A stretch of 64,000 bases of DNA. Source: Spongiibacter sp. IMCC21906. Lineage in GTDB: Bacteria > Pseudomonadota > Gammaproteobacteria > Pseudomonadales > Spongiibacteraceae. How positions within the stretch are numbered: position 1 is the stretch's first letter; each line of letters begins with the position of its first letter. Shown in pieces: positions 28,187 through 38,379 of the stretch. The notes under the pieces are model-generated. The model was not told where the DNA came from and did no database searches. It saw only the letters and a program-made list of their open reading frames with translations. The stretch lies in NCBI RefSeq assembly GCF_001010805.1, contig NZ_CP011477.1:3342501-3406500 (forward strand), in the 5' to 3' direction. The position numbers were made by a program, and so were the translations under genes.

Positions 28187-29151
28187 TGAATTACGACGAT
28201 TTTCTGGCCCTACTCGACGGCGAGGAATTTCAAGCATGGCGACATATTCTGCCCGAACAAATTGCAGCAGGATTAAACACAAAGCGCTACGGCGACTTAC
28301 CTCGCTGGCAAGAAGCCCTCACAAGTCTGCCAAACCTCAGCCCGCAAACAATACATCTAAACACGTCTCGGGTAGGCGTTGATGGCGAGCTTTCCGATGA
28401 GGAACAAGCACAACTGCAAAACAACTTGATGGCTCTACATCCTTGGCGCAAAGGCCCCTTTGAGCTATTTGGTGTTCACATTGATACCGAATGGCGCTCG
28501 GATTGGAAGTGGGACCGCCTTAAAGACGCCATCAGCCCACTGACCGGACGCAAAGTGCTGGACGTCGGCTGCGGCAGTGGCTACCACTGTTGGCGTATGC
28601 GTGGCGCGGGTGCAGAGCTGGTTGTTGGCATCGATCCAACCCCGCTCTTTGTTGTGCAGTATTTCGCCCTGCAAAAATACATTCAAGACCCTCACGTTGC
28701 CGTGTTGCCCATGGGCATAGAAGCTGTGCCCGAAAAACTGCGCTGCTTCGACTCGGTTTTTTCAATGGGCATTCTCTATCACCGCCGCTCCCCCATCGAC
28801 CATCTTTACGCCCTTAAAGACTGCCTTCGGGCCGGAGGCGAATTAATTTTAGAGACGCTGATTATTGAAGGCCGTAAAGGTGAAGTGCTTGTGCCCGAGG
28901 GCCGGTACAGCAAAATGGGCAATGTCTGGTTTATCCCTAGCGCCGACACGCTCATAGGCTGGTTACAAAAATGTGGATTTAAAGACGTTAAACTGGTGGA
29001 TGTTAAGCAAACCAGTCCCCAAGAGCAGCGCGCTACTGATTGGATGCGCTTTCACTCCTTGGCCAATTTTTTAGACCCCGATGATCCAAACCGCACTATA
29101 GAAGGCTACCCGGCACCCCGCAGAGGCGTATTTGTGGCCACAGCCCCTTAA
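28183..29151 (+). CDS. cmoB: tRNA U34 carboxymethyltransferase CmoB
   Basis: CmoB transfers the carboxymethyl group from carboxy-SAM to hydroxyuridine at tRNA position 34. It has 322 aa, the usual length. The motifs are LHPWRKGPFELFGVHIDTEWRSDWKW, then LDVGCGSGYHCWRM and SMGILYHRRSPIDHL. The first Met pair (ATGATG) overlaps the cmoA stop, which couples translation of the two enzymes of one pathway. Confidence 0.97.
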   Translation: MMNYDDFLALLDGEEFQAWRHILPEQIAAGLNTKRYGDLPRWQEALTSLPNLSPQTIHLNTSRVGVDGELSDEEQAQLQNNLMALHPWRKGPFELFGVHIDTEWRSDWKWDRLKDAISPLTGRKVLDVGCGSGYHCWRMRGAGAELVVGIDPTPLFVVQYFALQKYIQDPHVAVLPMGIEAVPEKLRCFDSVFSMGILYHRRSPIDHLYALKDCLRAGGELILETLIIEGRKGEVLVPEGRYSKMGNVWFIPSADTLIGWLQKCGFKDVKLVDVKQTSPQEQRATDWMRFHSLANFLDPDDPNRTIEGYPAPRRGVFVATAP

Positions 29152-29305
29152 GCCAAGACTTGATTTGTTCACAAAACAGTCAATACTTGAATAGATGGCG
29201 TCACGCAATTCACAATATGTGTTAGATTTATGACGCTTTTCGGTGCCAGGATGCTATCGGCCAATAAGAGTCTAAATCAGATGCGTAAGGCAAGGATTGC
29301 GCTCA

Positions 29306-30724
29306 ATGGAGCAAGTAGACCTAAACAACACGTTACACCTGATTATTCGGGAATGGTTTGAGCAAGCCATACACCGTTACGTCACCCGTTTAGGCGATAA
29401 CTTCCAGCGCCGAGCCCGCAGCCTCCCCTCAGATCAAGCGCAATCCCTATTAGACCAGTACCAACAAATAGAAAAATGCTACGCCTTAGGAATAGACGCA
29501 TTTCGGCAACACATTGAAGAGCAGCTAACCAGTCCACGAGACTACCAACACGGCACCCACCCGCAATTAGATCGATTGGCAAAACAGCTATCCGCACAAA
29601 GTCAGCCCAATAATATTTGCAGAGTCGCGTCTCCCATGACGGTATTTTCAGGGTTCAGGCCGCTGAGTAATGAACTTGGTATTGCCCGAGAGCACTACAG
29701 CCAAGCTGTATCACTGTTTAATATTTTGGTGCTTAACGAACTCGGCAAACTTTACGAGCGCTTGTTAGAAGAGCTCGCTGCGGTCACAAATAGCGACCAC
29801 ACCCAACAATGGATTAGCCACATTAAGGCCCAGCTGGCAAGTGAGGAACTCAACGCAAACCAACGCGCCCTTGCCGAGCGACGCTTGTCCAAATTGATGG
29901 GCACACCGGCAAGCCCCACCGAGCTGACAGAACAGCAGTTAATCGACGAGGCCAACACCGTTTTCCAAGACATACCATGTTTAAGCAGCTCAATCGCCCT
30001 GGACCGTAGCCTGCAAAAATTCCGAACACTGCTACATGCCATTGCGCTTCAGGAACAGCGGCATTTTCTTAGCCCCCTCCATCCTGCCAGGCGGCTCTGC
30101 CGACAGCTCACTGCCACGCTCAAGCAATGGGATACCGCAAGCCAAGAATCACAACAGGAATTTGAGGAGCAGTTTTCAGCAATCAGCACTGAACTGACTC
30201 AACAGCAGGCACAAAAACAACCACTGGCACCGCTTTGGCGACGACTTGAAGATAACTGTCTGCGCTTTGACCGTCGCGCTCAATTTAACCAACGCGGCTA
30301 TTTGCTGGAAGCCAAAAATAACGCACGTATTGAAAAACTTCGCGCCGAAATCCACTATCTCATCAACTTAAAAACTGCCGACCTGTCACTCCCCGACGAT
30401 ATCCAAACAATGCTATTGGGGCCATGGGCATCGGTTGTGCTTTACCATTGGTTACGGCATGGAAAGCACAGTCCCGCCAGCCAACGCAGCCTTGCATTTA
30501 TCGACGATGTCACCTGGTATATCACGCCCCACACCAATTGGACCGACCTGCGCCGAGCAAAAGCCATGGCCGAACAAATAGAAGAAGAGCTCCTGCTCGG
30601 CATGCGCCGCATCAACACCCCTCCAGATCAGGCCAAGAAGATTCTTGCTGAATTACACCGCCGCCGCCTTAACGCATTGGCCCTTGGCAGCCAAAGTATT
30701 CAAAAAAATCTTCCCGCCAGTTAA
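29306..30724 (+). CDS. DUF1631-type protein of unknown function
   Basis: A 472-aa alpha-helical protein. The C-terminal part shows the DUF1631 pattern LPDDIQTMLLGPWASVVLYH, LRHGKHSP and FIDDVTWYITP followed by a helix of about 40 residues. The N-terminal half is Gln/Glu-rich helices. It is shorter than the larger DUF1631 proteins of about 700 aa. ATG 29306 is chosen over TTG 29297 because AAGGA lies 9 bases before it. It is preceded by about 150 bp from cmoB and stands alone. The function is not known. Confidence 0.65.
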   Translation: MEQVDLNNTLHLIIREWFEQAIHRYVTRLGDNFQRRARSLPSDQAQSLLDQYQQIEKCYALGIDAFRQHIEEQLTSPRDYQHGTHPQLDRLAKQLSAQSQPNNICRVASPMTVFSGFRPLSNELGIAREHYSQAVSLFNILVLNELGKLYERLLEELAAVTNSDHTQQWISHIKAQLASEELNANQRALAERRLSKLMGTPASPTELTEQQLIDEANTVFQDIPCLSSSIALDRSLQKFRTLLHAIALQEQRHFLSPLHPARRLCRQLTATLKQWDTASQESQQEFEEQFSAISTELTQQQAQKQPLAPLWRRLEDNCLRFDRRAQFNQRGYLLEAKNNARIEKLRAEIHYLINLKTADLSLPDDIQTMLLGPWASVVLYHWLRHGKHSPASQRSLAFIDDVTWYITPHTNWTDLRRAKAMAEQIEEELLLGMRRINTPPDQAKKILAELHRRRLNALALGSQSIQKNLPAS

Positions 30725-30848
30725 GCAGTTCGCTGGCTGACGACAAAGCCTGAACCCGGTATACTTTTGTGCCTCGCGTCACCCTAAAACAGCTACCCAG
30801 GCGGCGCGACTACATCTCTCAATCACAAATCGGCAAAGCCCCAAGGTG

Positions 30849-32132
30849 ATGATTTTGGAACTTACACAAGCGTCAAATGAACAACTCCGCGAATGGGAAA
30901 CCGCGCTGGCAGAAGAGTATCAACAGTACCAAGCGTCAGGCCTCAATCTAGACCTGACCCGCGGCAAACCCAGCGCCCAGCAACTGTCATTGTCCGATGA
31001 AATAAGCGATATTCTCGGCGGCGACCTGAGCAATGAGGCCAATACCGACCTGCGCAACTACGGCGGCCTGGACGGCATACTGGAGTGCAAAGAACTCTTC
31101 GCGCCGGTGCTGGACGTCAATATTGATGAAATTTTAATCGGTGGCAACAGCAGCCTGACCCTGATGTATTTTGCCGTGATGTTTGCTCAGCAACAGGGTT
31201 TTGGCGAACTAGGCCAATCCTGGGCCAGCGAAAATACAAGCACCAAATTTCTTTGTCCCGTGCCCGGCTACGATCGTCATTTCAGTGTGTGCGAACACCT
31301 CGGCATCGAGATGATCCCCGTTACCTTAAATGATGACGGCCCAGACATGGATGAAGTAGAAGCACTGCTGAAGCAAGACAGTAGCATTAAAGGCATTTGG
31401 TGTGTGCCTCGCTTCAGCAACCCCACTGGCACCGTATACAGCAATGCCGTCGTTGAGCGCATTGCGCAACTTGGCAAGATCGCGGGGGATAACTTCCGGG
31501 TTTTTTGGGACAACGCCTACGCGGTACACAGCCTCAGCGACGACGCACCAGAGGTGGCGAGCTTAATGGCCTGCTGCCGCACACACGGCACCGAAGACAG
31601 CGTTTACCTGTTTGGCTCCACCTCAAAAATCACCTACGCCGGTGCCGGCGTCGCGTTTATGGGCATGTCTAAAGCCAACCTGAAGGCATTTACCAAGCAC
31701 TTGGGCATGACCCAAATCGGCCCGGATAAAATCAATCAGCTTCGCCACGTCAAACTGCTCAAAGATGCGGCTGGCATCAAAAACCATATGCGCAAACACG
31801 CCGACGTGCTCAAGCCCCGTTTTGACATTGTCTTAAAGCACCTGCGCGAAGGTCTGGGCGGCACCGACATGGCGGAATGGACCGAGCCAGAGGGAGGCTA
31901 TTTTATCTCCCTCAATACGCTGCCCGGCTTAGCCCAGGAAGTGGTCAAACTAGCAGCAGAGGCTGGCGTTAAGCTCACTCCCGCGGGTGCAACCTTTCCC
32001 TACGGTAACGATCCAGAAAATCGTAACATCCGTATTGCGCCCAGCGTCCCCACAGAAGAAGAAATTGAACGCGCTATGCAGGTTTTTGTAAATTGCGTGA
32101 AATTAGCGTCAGTGCGGCAGAGATTAGCGTAA
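30849..32132 (+). CDS. PLP-dependent aminotransferase, MocR-like/aspartate aminotransferase subgroup (PF12897 type)
   Basis: A 427-aa fold-type I aminotransferase related to the corynebacterial aspartate aminotransferase group. The N-terminus has LNLDLTRGKPSAQQL, the substrate region CVPRFSNPTGTVYS, the pyridoxal-phosphate Asp in FWDNAYAVHSL and the Schiff-base Lys in FGSTSKITYAGAGVAFM. The likely reaction is aspartate and 2-oxoglutarate to oxaloacetate and glutamate; this is from family knowledge. ATG 30849 is used; a GTG codon directly precedes it. A good terminator follows. Confidence 0.87.
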   Translation: MILELTQASNEQLREWETALAEEYQQYQASGLNLDLTRGKPSAQQLSLSDEISDILGGDLSNEANTDLRNYGGLDGILECKELFAPVLDVNIDEILIGGNSSLTLMYFAVMFAQQQGFGELGQSWASENTSTKFLCPVPGYDRHFSVCEHLGIEMIPVTLNDDGPDMDEVEALLKQDSSIKGIWCVPRFSNPTGTVYSNAVVERIAQLGKIAGDNFRVFWDNAYAVHSLSDDAPEVASLMACCRTHGTEDSVYLFGSTSKITYAGAGVAFMGMSKANLKAFTKHLGMTQIGPDKINQLRHVKLLKDAAGIKNHMRKHADVLKPRFDIVLKHLREGLGGTDMAEWTEPEGGYFISLNTLPGLAQEVVKLAAEAGVKLTPAGATFPYGNDPENRNIRIAPSVPTEEEIERAMQVFVNCVKLASVRQRLA

Positions 32133-32158
32133 CGGGTAAACGGCCAAGCCATTACGTC

Positions 32159-32185
32159 AAAAGCCCCGGCAATCGGGGCTTTTTT
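32159..32185. terminator. Two-way terminator after the aminotransferase gene
   Basis: AAAAGCCCCG-GCAAT-CGGGGCTTTT (10-bp stem) with flanking A and T runs lies between the convergent aminotransferase and DUF1820 genes. Confidence 0.85.
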
Positions 32186-32219
32186 ATGCACGTGCTATTC
32201 TGAACAGACGAAGAAAAGC

Positions 32220-32570
32220 TTATTCCCCCTCCGGCCCCCGATTAACGGGTCGACCACCGGGGAGAGGGAAACTACGCACATTACTGCCACCTTCAGTTTC
32301 CAGGATCTTGCCCGTGCCCTCTTTCTCGACTTCGTCGATGCGCACAATGGAATGCATAGGAATATAACTGCGGGTGACCCCGTTAAATTCGTTCTTTAGC
32401 TTTTCTTCGCCAGGGTTAACCACCAGCTGTGTCGCTTCGCCAAACACAAATTCTTCAACTTCGATAAAGCCGTACATATCGCTCTGGTAAATTGCCCGGG
32501 CGTACAACTCATATAACTTGTTGTTGTTATGGAAAATCACCTTGTAGATGGGGGATTTAACGGTATTCAT
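32220..32570 (-). CDS. DUF1820 family protein
   Basis: A 116-aa protein of the DUF1820 family, found in gammaproteobacteria next to or near miaB, with no known function. Core sequence: PIYKVIFHNNNKLYELYARAI, then MYGFIEVEEFVFGE and RSYIPMHSIVRIDEVEKEG. The C-terminal 20 residues are Gly/Arg/Pro-rich. ATG 32570 is used. It is divergent from miaB. Confidence 0.82.
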   Translation of the reverse strand: MNTVKSPIYKVIFHNNNKLYELYARAIYQSDMYGFIEVEEFVFGEATQLVVNPGEEKLKNEFNGVTRSYIPMHSIVRIDEVEKEGTGKILETEGGSNVRSFPLPGGRPVNRGPEGE

Positions 32571-32803
32571 CAAACACTCTCCGGGCTCGTCGCATACTCA
32601 GCCCCGTTGTTAATAGGTCTGTTGACGCGTCATTACCAGACCCAGCACCCTGAAATTTAGGGCGCGAGATAATAGCATAAAATTTGCAACATCACTGCAC
32701 TTGTGGGTTTTAGGGCGCAAAATCGGTATACTGCGCCGCCATTTGCCTTAAGTAGAAAACGCAGGCGGTGCAATGCCTGATGGACTTTATGCCAGACGAA
32801 CTT

Positions 32804-34138
32804 ATGACAGATAAACCCAAAAAACTCTATATCAAGACCCACGGCTGCCAGATGAATGAATACGACTCTTCTCGTATTCAAGATTTGCTGGGGATCAGTC
32901 ACGGCTTAATACCCACAGACAACCCTGAAGATGCCGATGTCTTGCTGCTAAACACCTGCTCTATCAGGGAAAAAGCTCAAGAAAAGGTCTTCCACCAACT
33001 GGGTCGCTGGCGCAAACTGAAAGAAAAAAATCCCAACCTGCAAATTGGTGTTGGCGGCTGTGTCGCCAGCCAGGAAGGGGCAGACATTGGCAAGCGGGCA
33101 CCTTATGTGGACGTCATTTTTGGTCCGCAAACCCTGCATCGCGTGCCAGACATGCTAAACAGCAAAAAAGTCGACGGCCCAATTGTGGTGGACGTGACCT
33201 TTCCGGAGATCGAAAAATTCGATTCCCTCCCCGAGCCCAGCGTGGAAGGTCCCAGTGCGTTTGTCTCCATCATGGAAGGCTGCTCAAAATACTGTACTTT
33301 CTGCGTGGTCCCCTATACCCGAGGCGAAGAAGTCAGCCGCCCCTTTGACGACGTCATTGCCGAAGTTGCCCAGCTCGCCGACAAAGGTGTCCGCGAAGTT
33401 AATTTGCTGGGCCAGAATGTCAATGCCTATCGCGGCGAAAACTTTGAAGGCGACATTGTCGATTTTGCCGAGTTACTGGGCGTGGTTGCCCAAGTACCGG
33501 GAATTGACCGCATTCGCTACACTACCTCCCACCCCGTTGAATTCAGCGATGCCTTGATAGATGCCTACGCCCACATTCCCGAGCTGGTCGACCATCTTCA
33601 CTTGCCCGTACAAAGCGGCAGCGATCGCATTTTAACCGCCATGAAGCGCGGCCATAACAATGCCGAGTATCGCGACAAAATTGCTAGACTGAGAGAAGTC
33701 CGTCCCAATATCAGCTTATCGTCAGACTTTATCATCGGCTTCCCCGGCGAAACCGATCAAGACTTTGAAGACACCATGACGCTCATCACCGATATTGGTT
33801 TTGATCATTCCTTCAGTTTTATTTACAGCGCCCGCCCCGGCACCCCGGCGGCACAGCTGGATGACGACACCGCTGAAGAGGTCAAAAAAGAGCGACTGAA
33901 ACGACTGCAACTCCAAATTCTCAACCAGGCTGCCCAAATCGGCCGCAAAATGGTGGGAACTAAGCAGCGGATCTTGGTGACCGGCGTCTCCAAAAAAGAT
34001 CCCGGCGAGCTGCAAGGCCGCACCGAAAATAATCGGGTAGTGAACTTCCGCTGCGACAACCATGACCTTATTGGCGAGTTTGCAGAGGTTTACATTGAAG
34101 AAGCCTTTGCCAACTCCCTGCGCGGTCAGCTGTGCTAA
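32804..34138 (+). CDS. miaB: tRNA-2-methylthio-N6-dimethylallyladenosine synthase MiaB
   Basis: A radical-SAM methylthiotransferase that modifies tRNA A37. From ATG 32804 ([20 protein letters not shown]) it has 444 aa. The auxiliary cluster cysteines are Cys15, Cys52 and Cys86 and the radical-SAM triad is Cys160, Cys164, Cys167 (GCSKYCTFC). The C-terminal TRAM domain contains [12 protein letters not shown]. In-frame starts at 32768 and 32780 would add a tail without similarity. It heads the miaB-ybeZ-ybeY-ybeX run. Confidence 0.97.
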   Translation: MTDKPKKLYIKTHGCQMNEYDSSRIQDLLGISHGLIPTDNPEDADVLLLNTCSIREKAQEKVFHQLGRWRKLKEKNPNLQIGVGGCVASQEGADIGKRAPYVDVIFGPQTLHRVPDMLNSKKVDGPIVVDVTFPEIEKFDSLPEPSVEGPSAFVSIMEGCSKYCTFCVVPYTRGEEVSRPFDDVIAEVAQLADKGVREVNLLGQNVNAYRGENFEGDIVDFAELLGVVAQVPGIDRIRYTTSHPVEFSDALIDAYAHIPELVDHLHLPVQSGSDRILTAMKRGHNNAEYRDKIARLREVRPNISLSSDFIIGFPGETDQDFEDTMTLITDIGFDHSFSFIYSARPGTPAAQLDDDTAEEVKKERLKRLQLQILNQAAQIGRKMVGTKQRILVTGVSKKDPGELQGRTENNRVVNFRCDNHDLIGEFAEVYIEEAFANSLRGQLC

Positions 34139-34261
34139 CAAAACCAACGGGAAACATTATCCGTCACACCGCCTCTGCCGGCATTTTGAGATTACGGCCA
34201 TTGGCGGTATGCTCATTCTTACGCATTTATTGCCGCTGCCTTCGCAGCGATTGGTGAACCA

Positions 34262-35251
34262 TTGACTGCTCAAACCCAAGCCACACAACGCATTTTGACT
34301 TTAGAGCCCAACGACAGCCAACTGCTGGCGGACCTTTGTGGACAACTTGACGAAAACCTCAAGCTGATCGAAAAGCGCCTCGATGTGCGCATTGCGGCAA
34401 GGGCCAACACCTTTCAAATTAATGGCGATGACGAAGCAGTTAACGATGCCGTCCAACTCATCCGGCAGCTCTATAATGAATGTCAGTCTGGCGCACGGCT
34501 CAATCTTGAAGCCGTACACCTTCATCTGCAGAAGGCGGGACTGGAGCAAATGAGTGGTGTTGCAGAAAATAGCAGCGACTACCAAGTCATTCATACCAAA
34601 AAAGGCAGCATCAAGCCCCGTGGTGGCAACCAACAGCGCTACGTGCAGGCCATTCGCGAATGTGACATTAACTTTGGCATTGGCCCTGCGGGTACCGGCA
34701 AAACCTATTTGGCTGTTGCCTGTGCCGTTGAGGCCCTTATCAGCAACGGTGTGCAGCGTATCTTGCTGGTTCGCCCCGCTGTCGAGGCCGGTGAAAAGCT
34801 GGGCTTTTTACCTGGCGATTTGGCCCAGAAGATCGACCCCTATTTACGGCCACTCTACGACGCCCTTTACGAAATGATTGGCGTAGAAACCGTCACCAAG
34901 CTGATTGAGCGCAATGTAATCGAAATTGCGCCGCTGGCGTATATGCGTGGTCGCACACTTAACGACTCCTACATCATTTTGGACGAAGCCCAGAACACAA
35001 CCCGGGAGCAAATGAAAATGTTTCTCACCCGGATCGGCTTTGGCTCTACCGCCGTCATTACTGGCGATGCCACCCAAATCGACCTGCCCAAAGGTACACC
35101 ATCGGGCCTATTACATGTGATGCACGTTTTAAAAGACATCGACGGTATCAGCATGAATCATTTTGAATCCCGGGATGTGGTACGTCATCCATTGGTGCAA
35201 CGTATCGTAGAAGCTTATGCGGCCTTTGATGAACAAACACAGCGCCACTGA
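34262..35251 (+). CDS. ybeZ: PhoH-like ATPase YbeZ
   Basis: A PhoH-family P-loop ATPase that works with the endoribonuclease YbeY in rRNA maturation. The 329-aa frame begins at TTG 34262. An N-terminal KH-like part is followed by Walker [18 protein letters not shown] near residue 137 and Walker [12 protein letters not shown] near 240, with [20 protein letters not shown] after it. Its last 23 bp overlap ybeY. Confidence 0.95.
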   Translation: MTAQTQATQRILTLEPNDSQLLADLCGQLDENLKLIEKRLDVRIAARANTFQINGDDEAVNDAVQLIRQLYNECQSGARLNLEAVHLHLQKAGLEQMSGVAENSSDYQVIHTKKGSIKPRGGNQQRYVQAIRECDINFGIGPAGTGKTYLAVACAVEALISNGVQRILLVRPAVEAGEKLGFLPGDLAQKIDPYLRPLYDALYEMIGVETVTKLIERNVIEIAPLAYMRGRTLNDSYIILDEAQNTTREQMKMFLTRIGFGSTAVITGDATQIDLPKGTPSGLLHVMHVLKDIDGISMNHFESRDVVRHPLVQRIVEAYAAFDEQTQRH

Positions 35252-35729
35252 GCTAGAGCTGGACCTGCAGGTTGCCTGTGACAACCAGCACCTTCCCAGC
35301 GCCGCCCATTTTCGTGAGTGGGTGCTTACCGCCCTGCCCGCAGGGCGCCAGGATGCCGAGCTGACTATTCGTTTAGTAGACGAGGCTGAAAGCGCCGAAC
35401 TAAACGCGCAATACCGAGGCAAGAACGGTCCAACCAATGTGCTGTCGTTTCCCGCAGACTTGCCAGCAGAACTGAATTTACCCTTATTGGGCGATCTACT
35501 TATCTGCAAACAAGTTGTTGAACGCGAGGCCATTCAGCAAACCAAAGCGCTGCTAGACCACTGGGCGCATATAGTAATTCACGGTACACTGCATTTGCTC
35601 GGCTACGACCACATAAATGACGACGATGCCGAGGTGATGGAAGGCTTGGAAATCAAGCTGCTCCAACAATTACATATTTCAAATCCCTATACCCCACAAT
35701 GTGAGGACAGCACCCAAAACCATGAGTGA
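35229..35729 (+). CDS. ybeY: Endoribonuclease YbeY
   Basis: A zinc-dependent RNase needed for 16S rRNA 3' end maturation and ribosome quality control. From ATG 35229 it has 166 aa. The N-terminus [17 protein letters not shown] matches the family, as do [16 protein letters not shown] and [11 protein letters not shown]. The metal site is the triple-His motif [11 protein letters not shown] near residue 118. It starts inside ybeZ, with which its product interacts. Confidence 0.95.
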   Translation: MNKHSATELELDLQVACDNQHLPSAAHFREWVLTALPAGRQDAELTIRLVDEAESAELNAQYRGKNGPTNVLSFPADLPAELNLPLLGDLLICKQVVEREAIQQTKALLDHWAHIVIHGTLHLLGYDHINDDDAEVMEGLEIKLLQQLHISNPYTPQCEDSTQNHE

Positions 35730-36579
35730 AGATCGATCTAGCAACGATCCAAGTGAAAAGTCTTGGATCGAAAAAATCGCCCATGCTTTTTCATCTGAAC
35801 CCAAAACCCGCGAAGACCTGATGGACATGCTGGCCGTGGCCAAGCAGAACGAGGTCATCGATGACGATGCAGTCAGCATTGTTGAGGGCGCCATGCATAT
35901 CAGTGATATGCAGGCCAGGGAAATCATGATTCCTCGCCCACAAATGGTGGTGGTAAAGCTCAACCAACCCTTGGACGAGTTGCTGCCCATCATTGTTGAA
36001 ACGGGCCATTCTCGCTATCCGGTCATCGGCGACACCCTGGATGACGTTCACGGCATTCTGCTCTCTAAAGACTTGTTGCCAGTGCTGTGGCAAAAAGGCA
36101 ATGGTGAAGAAATTGACCTCAGCCAAATCATCCGTCCCGCAACCTTGGTTCCCGAGAGTAAACGCCTTAATGTGCTACTGCGTGACTTTCGGGAAAAGCG
36201 TAACCATATGGCAGTGGTTATTGATGAGTACGGCGGCGCCGCAGGCCTCATCACCATAGAAGATATTCTGGAGCAGATCGTCGGCGACATTGAAGACGAA
36301 TATGACGAAGACGACGACCTACCCATTCGCAAGATTTCTGACAATGACTTTGTTGTTCAAGCCCTCACACCCATAGAGGACTTTAACGACTACTTTGATG
36401 CACAACTTAGCGACGAAGAATTTGATACCATCGGTGGACTGTTACTCAAAGCCTTTGGCCATCTCCCCTCCCGCAATGAAACCACCCAGCTTGACGATTT
36501 CGAGTTCAAAGTCGTCAACGCCGATAATCGGCAAATTCACCTATTGCGTATGCGCCACAATAAGCGCGACATTAACTAG
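35722..36579 (+). CDS. ybeX: CorC/YbeX-type CBS-domain protein
   Basis: A 285-aa cytoplasmic protein with two CBS domains (residues about 65-180; [15 protein letters not shown] and [19 protein letters not shown]) and a C-terminal transporter-associated domain. Family members are linked to cobalt/magnesium resistance and to ribosome metabolism in this operon. ATG 35722 overlaps the ybeY stop by 8 bp; an in-frame GTG 21 bp upstream is less likely. Confidence 0.94.
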   Translation: MSEDRSSNDPSEKSWIEKIAHAFSSEPKTREDLMDMLAVAKQNEVIDDDAVSIVEGAMHISDMQAREIMIPRPQMVVVKLNQPLDELLPIIVETGHSRYPVIGDTLDDVHGILLSKDLLPVLWQKGNGEEIDLSQIIRPATLVPESKRLNVLLRDFREKRNHMAVVIDEYGGAAGLITIEDILEQIVGDIEDEYDEDDDLPIRKISDNDFVVQALTPIEDFNDYFDAQLSDEEFDTIGGLLLKAFGHLPSRNETTQLDDFEFKVVNADNRQIHLLRMRHNKRDIN

Positions 36580-36713
36580 GTCGTCTCTGACTAAGGGTAC
36601 GCAAAGGCTTAAACTTTAGCCGCGCCGGTTCTGCTGAACTTGCGCGGCAGTGGCGGTCTACACTGCCTGTATAACACGCGCTAAATTTCGGTAACGCTTT
36701 AGGGAGATGTGAA

Positions 36714-38267
36714 ATGGACGCCGGGATAATGGATACGCTACAGAATATTGCCAGCGCCTTTATTGAATACAGCGCACTCATGCTACTGGTGGTATTGGGT
36801 TTTGGTATTGCTTATATCATTTATTTATACATTTGCGACATCACCCAAACCGAACATGCCGTGCGACGCAACTATCCCGTTATCGGCCGCTTTCGCTATC
36901 TCTTTGAACATCTTGGTGAGTTTTTTCGGCAATACTTTTTTGCCATGGATAGAGAGGAGCTGCCCTTTAACCGCTCCCAGCGTTCTTGGGTCTACCGCGC
37001 CGCTAAAAATCTAGACAACACCATTGCCTTTGGCTCTACCCGGCCACTAAACCAAAGCAATGAAATGCTGTTTATGAACTGCCTATTCCCCACCTTAACC
37101 CAAGATGTAGTGCCCACCCACGCGGTCACCATCGGCCAGGACTACGCCAAACACCCTTACACCAGCTCTGCCATTTTTCATATTTCTGGCATGAGCTACG
37201 GCGCTATTTCCAAGCCCGCCATTCGCGCACTGACCAAGGGTGCCAAAGAAGCAGGAATCTGGGTTAATACTGGCGAAGGGGGTTTGTCGCCCTATCACCT
37301 CGAAGGCGGCTGTGACCTTGTTTTTCAAATTGGCACCGCTAAATACGGCGTCAGAAACAGCGAAGGCCACCTCAGCGATGACAAACTCCGGGATATTGCC
37401 AGCCATGAGCAAGTCCGTATGTTTGAAGTCAAACTCAGCCAAGGTGCCAAGCCCGGTAAAGGTGGTATTTTACCCGGCGGTAAAGTCACCGCTGAAGTTG
37501 CCAACATTCGCGGCATTCCCGAGGGCAAAGACTCTATCAGCCCAAACGGCCACACCGACGTACACTGCATAGACGATTTGCTGGACATGATTCATCACAT
37601 CCGCCATGTCACCGGCAAACCCGTGGGTTTTAAAGTGGTGATAGGCTTTTCAGAATGGCTGGATGAAATGCTGGAAGCCATTCACAGACGCGGCCCTAAT
37701 TACGCCCCCGACTTTATTACCATCGACAGCGCCGACGGCGGCACTGGCGCAGCCCCCCAAGGACTCATGGATTACGTCGGCCTGCCCATTCGCCGCAGCC
37801 TGCCGCTGGTGGTGGACAAGCTCAATGAATACAACCTGCGGGAGCGCATTAAAGTTATTGCCTCAGGCAAAATGATCAACCCCGCAGAAGCCGCCTGGGC
37901 TCTGTGCGTGGGCGCCGATTTTATCGTCAGCGCCCGGGGCTTTATGTTTGCATTGGGCTGTATTCAAGCGATGCAGTGTAATAAAAACACCTGCCCCACT
38001 GGGGTCACCACCCACAACCCCGAACTCCAACGGGGCCTGGTGCCCGCCGACAAGGCAAAACGGGTGAAGTACTACGCCCTCAATCTGATGCACGAAGTCG
38101 GCGTTATTGCCCACTCCTGCGGCGTAAAAGAAGCGCGTTCATTGCAACGTAAACATGTCTATCTTATCGACGAACGAGGCGTGCCCGAGCCCCTCACCGA
38201 CCGGTATCCAGACACCACCCCCAAGCCGGAATACCTCATTGCCAGTACGGCGGATAAGGCCAGTTAA
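36714..38267 (+). CDS. Membrane-anchored FMN-binding glutamate synthase family protein
   Basis: A 517-aa protein with one or two N-terminal hydrophobic helices (residues about 19-41) and a glutamate-synthase alpha-type FMN/Fe-S domain. The barrel shows FHISGMSYGAISKPAI, VNTGEGGLSPYH and ITIDSADGGTGAAPQG. The three cysteines of a 3Fe-4S cluster are Cys416, Cys422 and Cys427 (GCIQAMQCNKNTCPTG). It lacks the amidotransferase domain of true glutamate synthase, so the nitrogen donor and substrate are unclear. AGGGAGATGTGAA before ATG 36714 fixes the start. It lies between ybeX and lnt, where E. coli has no such gene. Confidence 0.85.
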   Translation: MDAGIMDTLQNIASAFIEYSALMLLVVLGFGIAYIIYLYICDITQTEHAVRRNYPVIGRFRYLFEHLGEFFRQYFFAMDREELPFNRSQRSWVYRAAKNLDNTIAFGSTRPLNQSNEMLFMNCLFPTLTQDVVPTHAVTIGQDYAKHPYTSSAIFHISGMSYGAISKPAIRALTKGAKEAGIWVNTGEGGLSPYHLEGGCDLVFQIGTAKYGVRNSEGHLSDDKLRDIASHEQVRMFEVKLSQGAKPGKGGILPGGKVTAEVANIRGIPEGKDSISPNGHTDVHCIDDLLDMIHHIRHVTGKPVGFKVVIGFSEWLDEMLEAIHRRGPNYAPDFITIDSADGGTGAAPQGLMDYVGLPIRRSLPLVVDKLNEYNLRERIKVIASGKMINPAEAAWALCVGADFIVSARGFMFALGCIQAMQCNKNTCPTGVTTHNPELQRGLVPADKAKRVKYYALNLMHEVGVIAHSCGVKEARSLQRKHVYLIDERGVPEPLTDRYPDTTPKPEYLIASTADKAS

Positions 38268-38379
38268 GCTGCGCCTTGTCCTCGCACCCACGCTGACCTA
38301 CATCAACACCCAATTTTTTTACGCTGCCGGTGGCAGTGAAAGAGTCAGCCCTCTACACTAGCGGTCCCGCAATTAAATA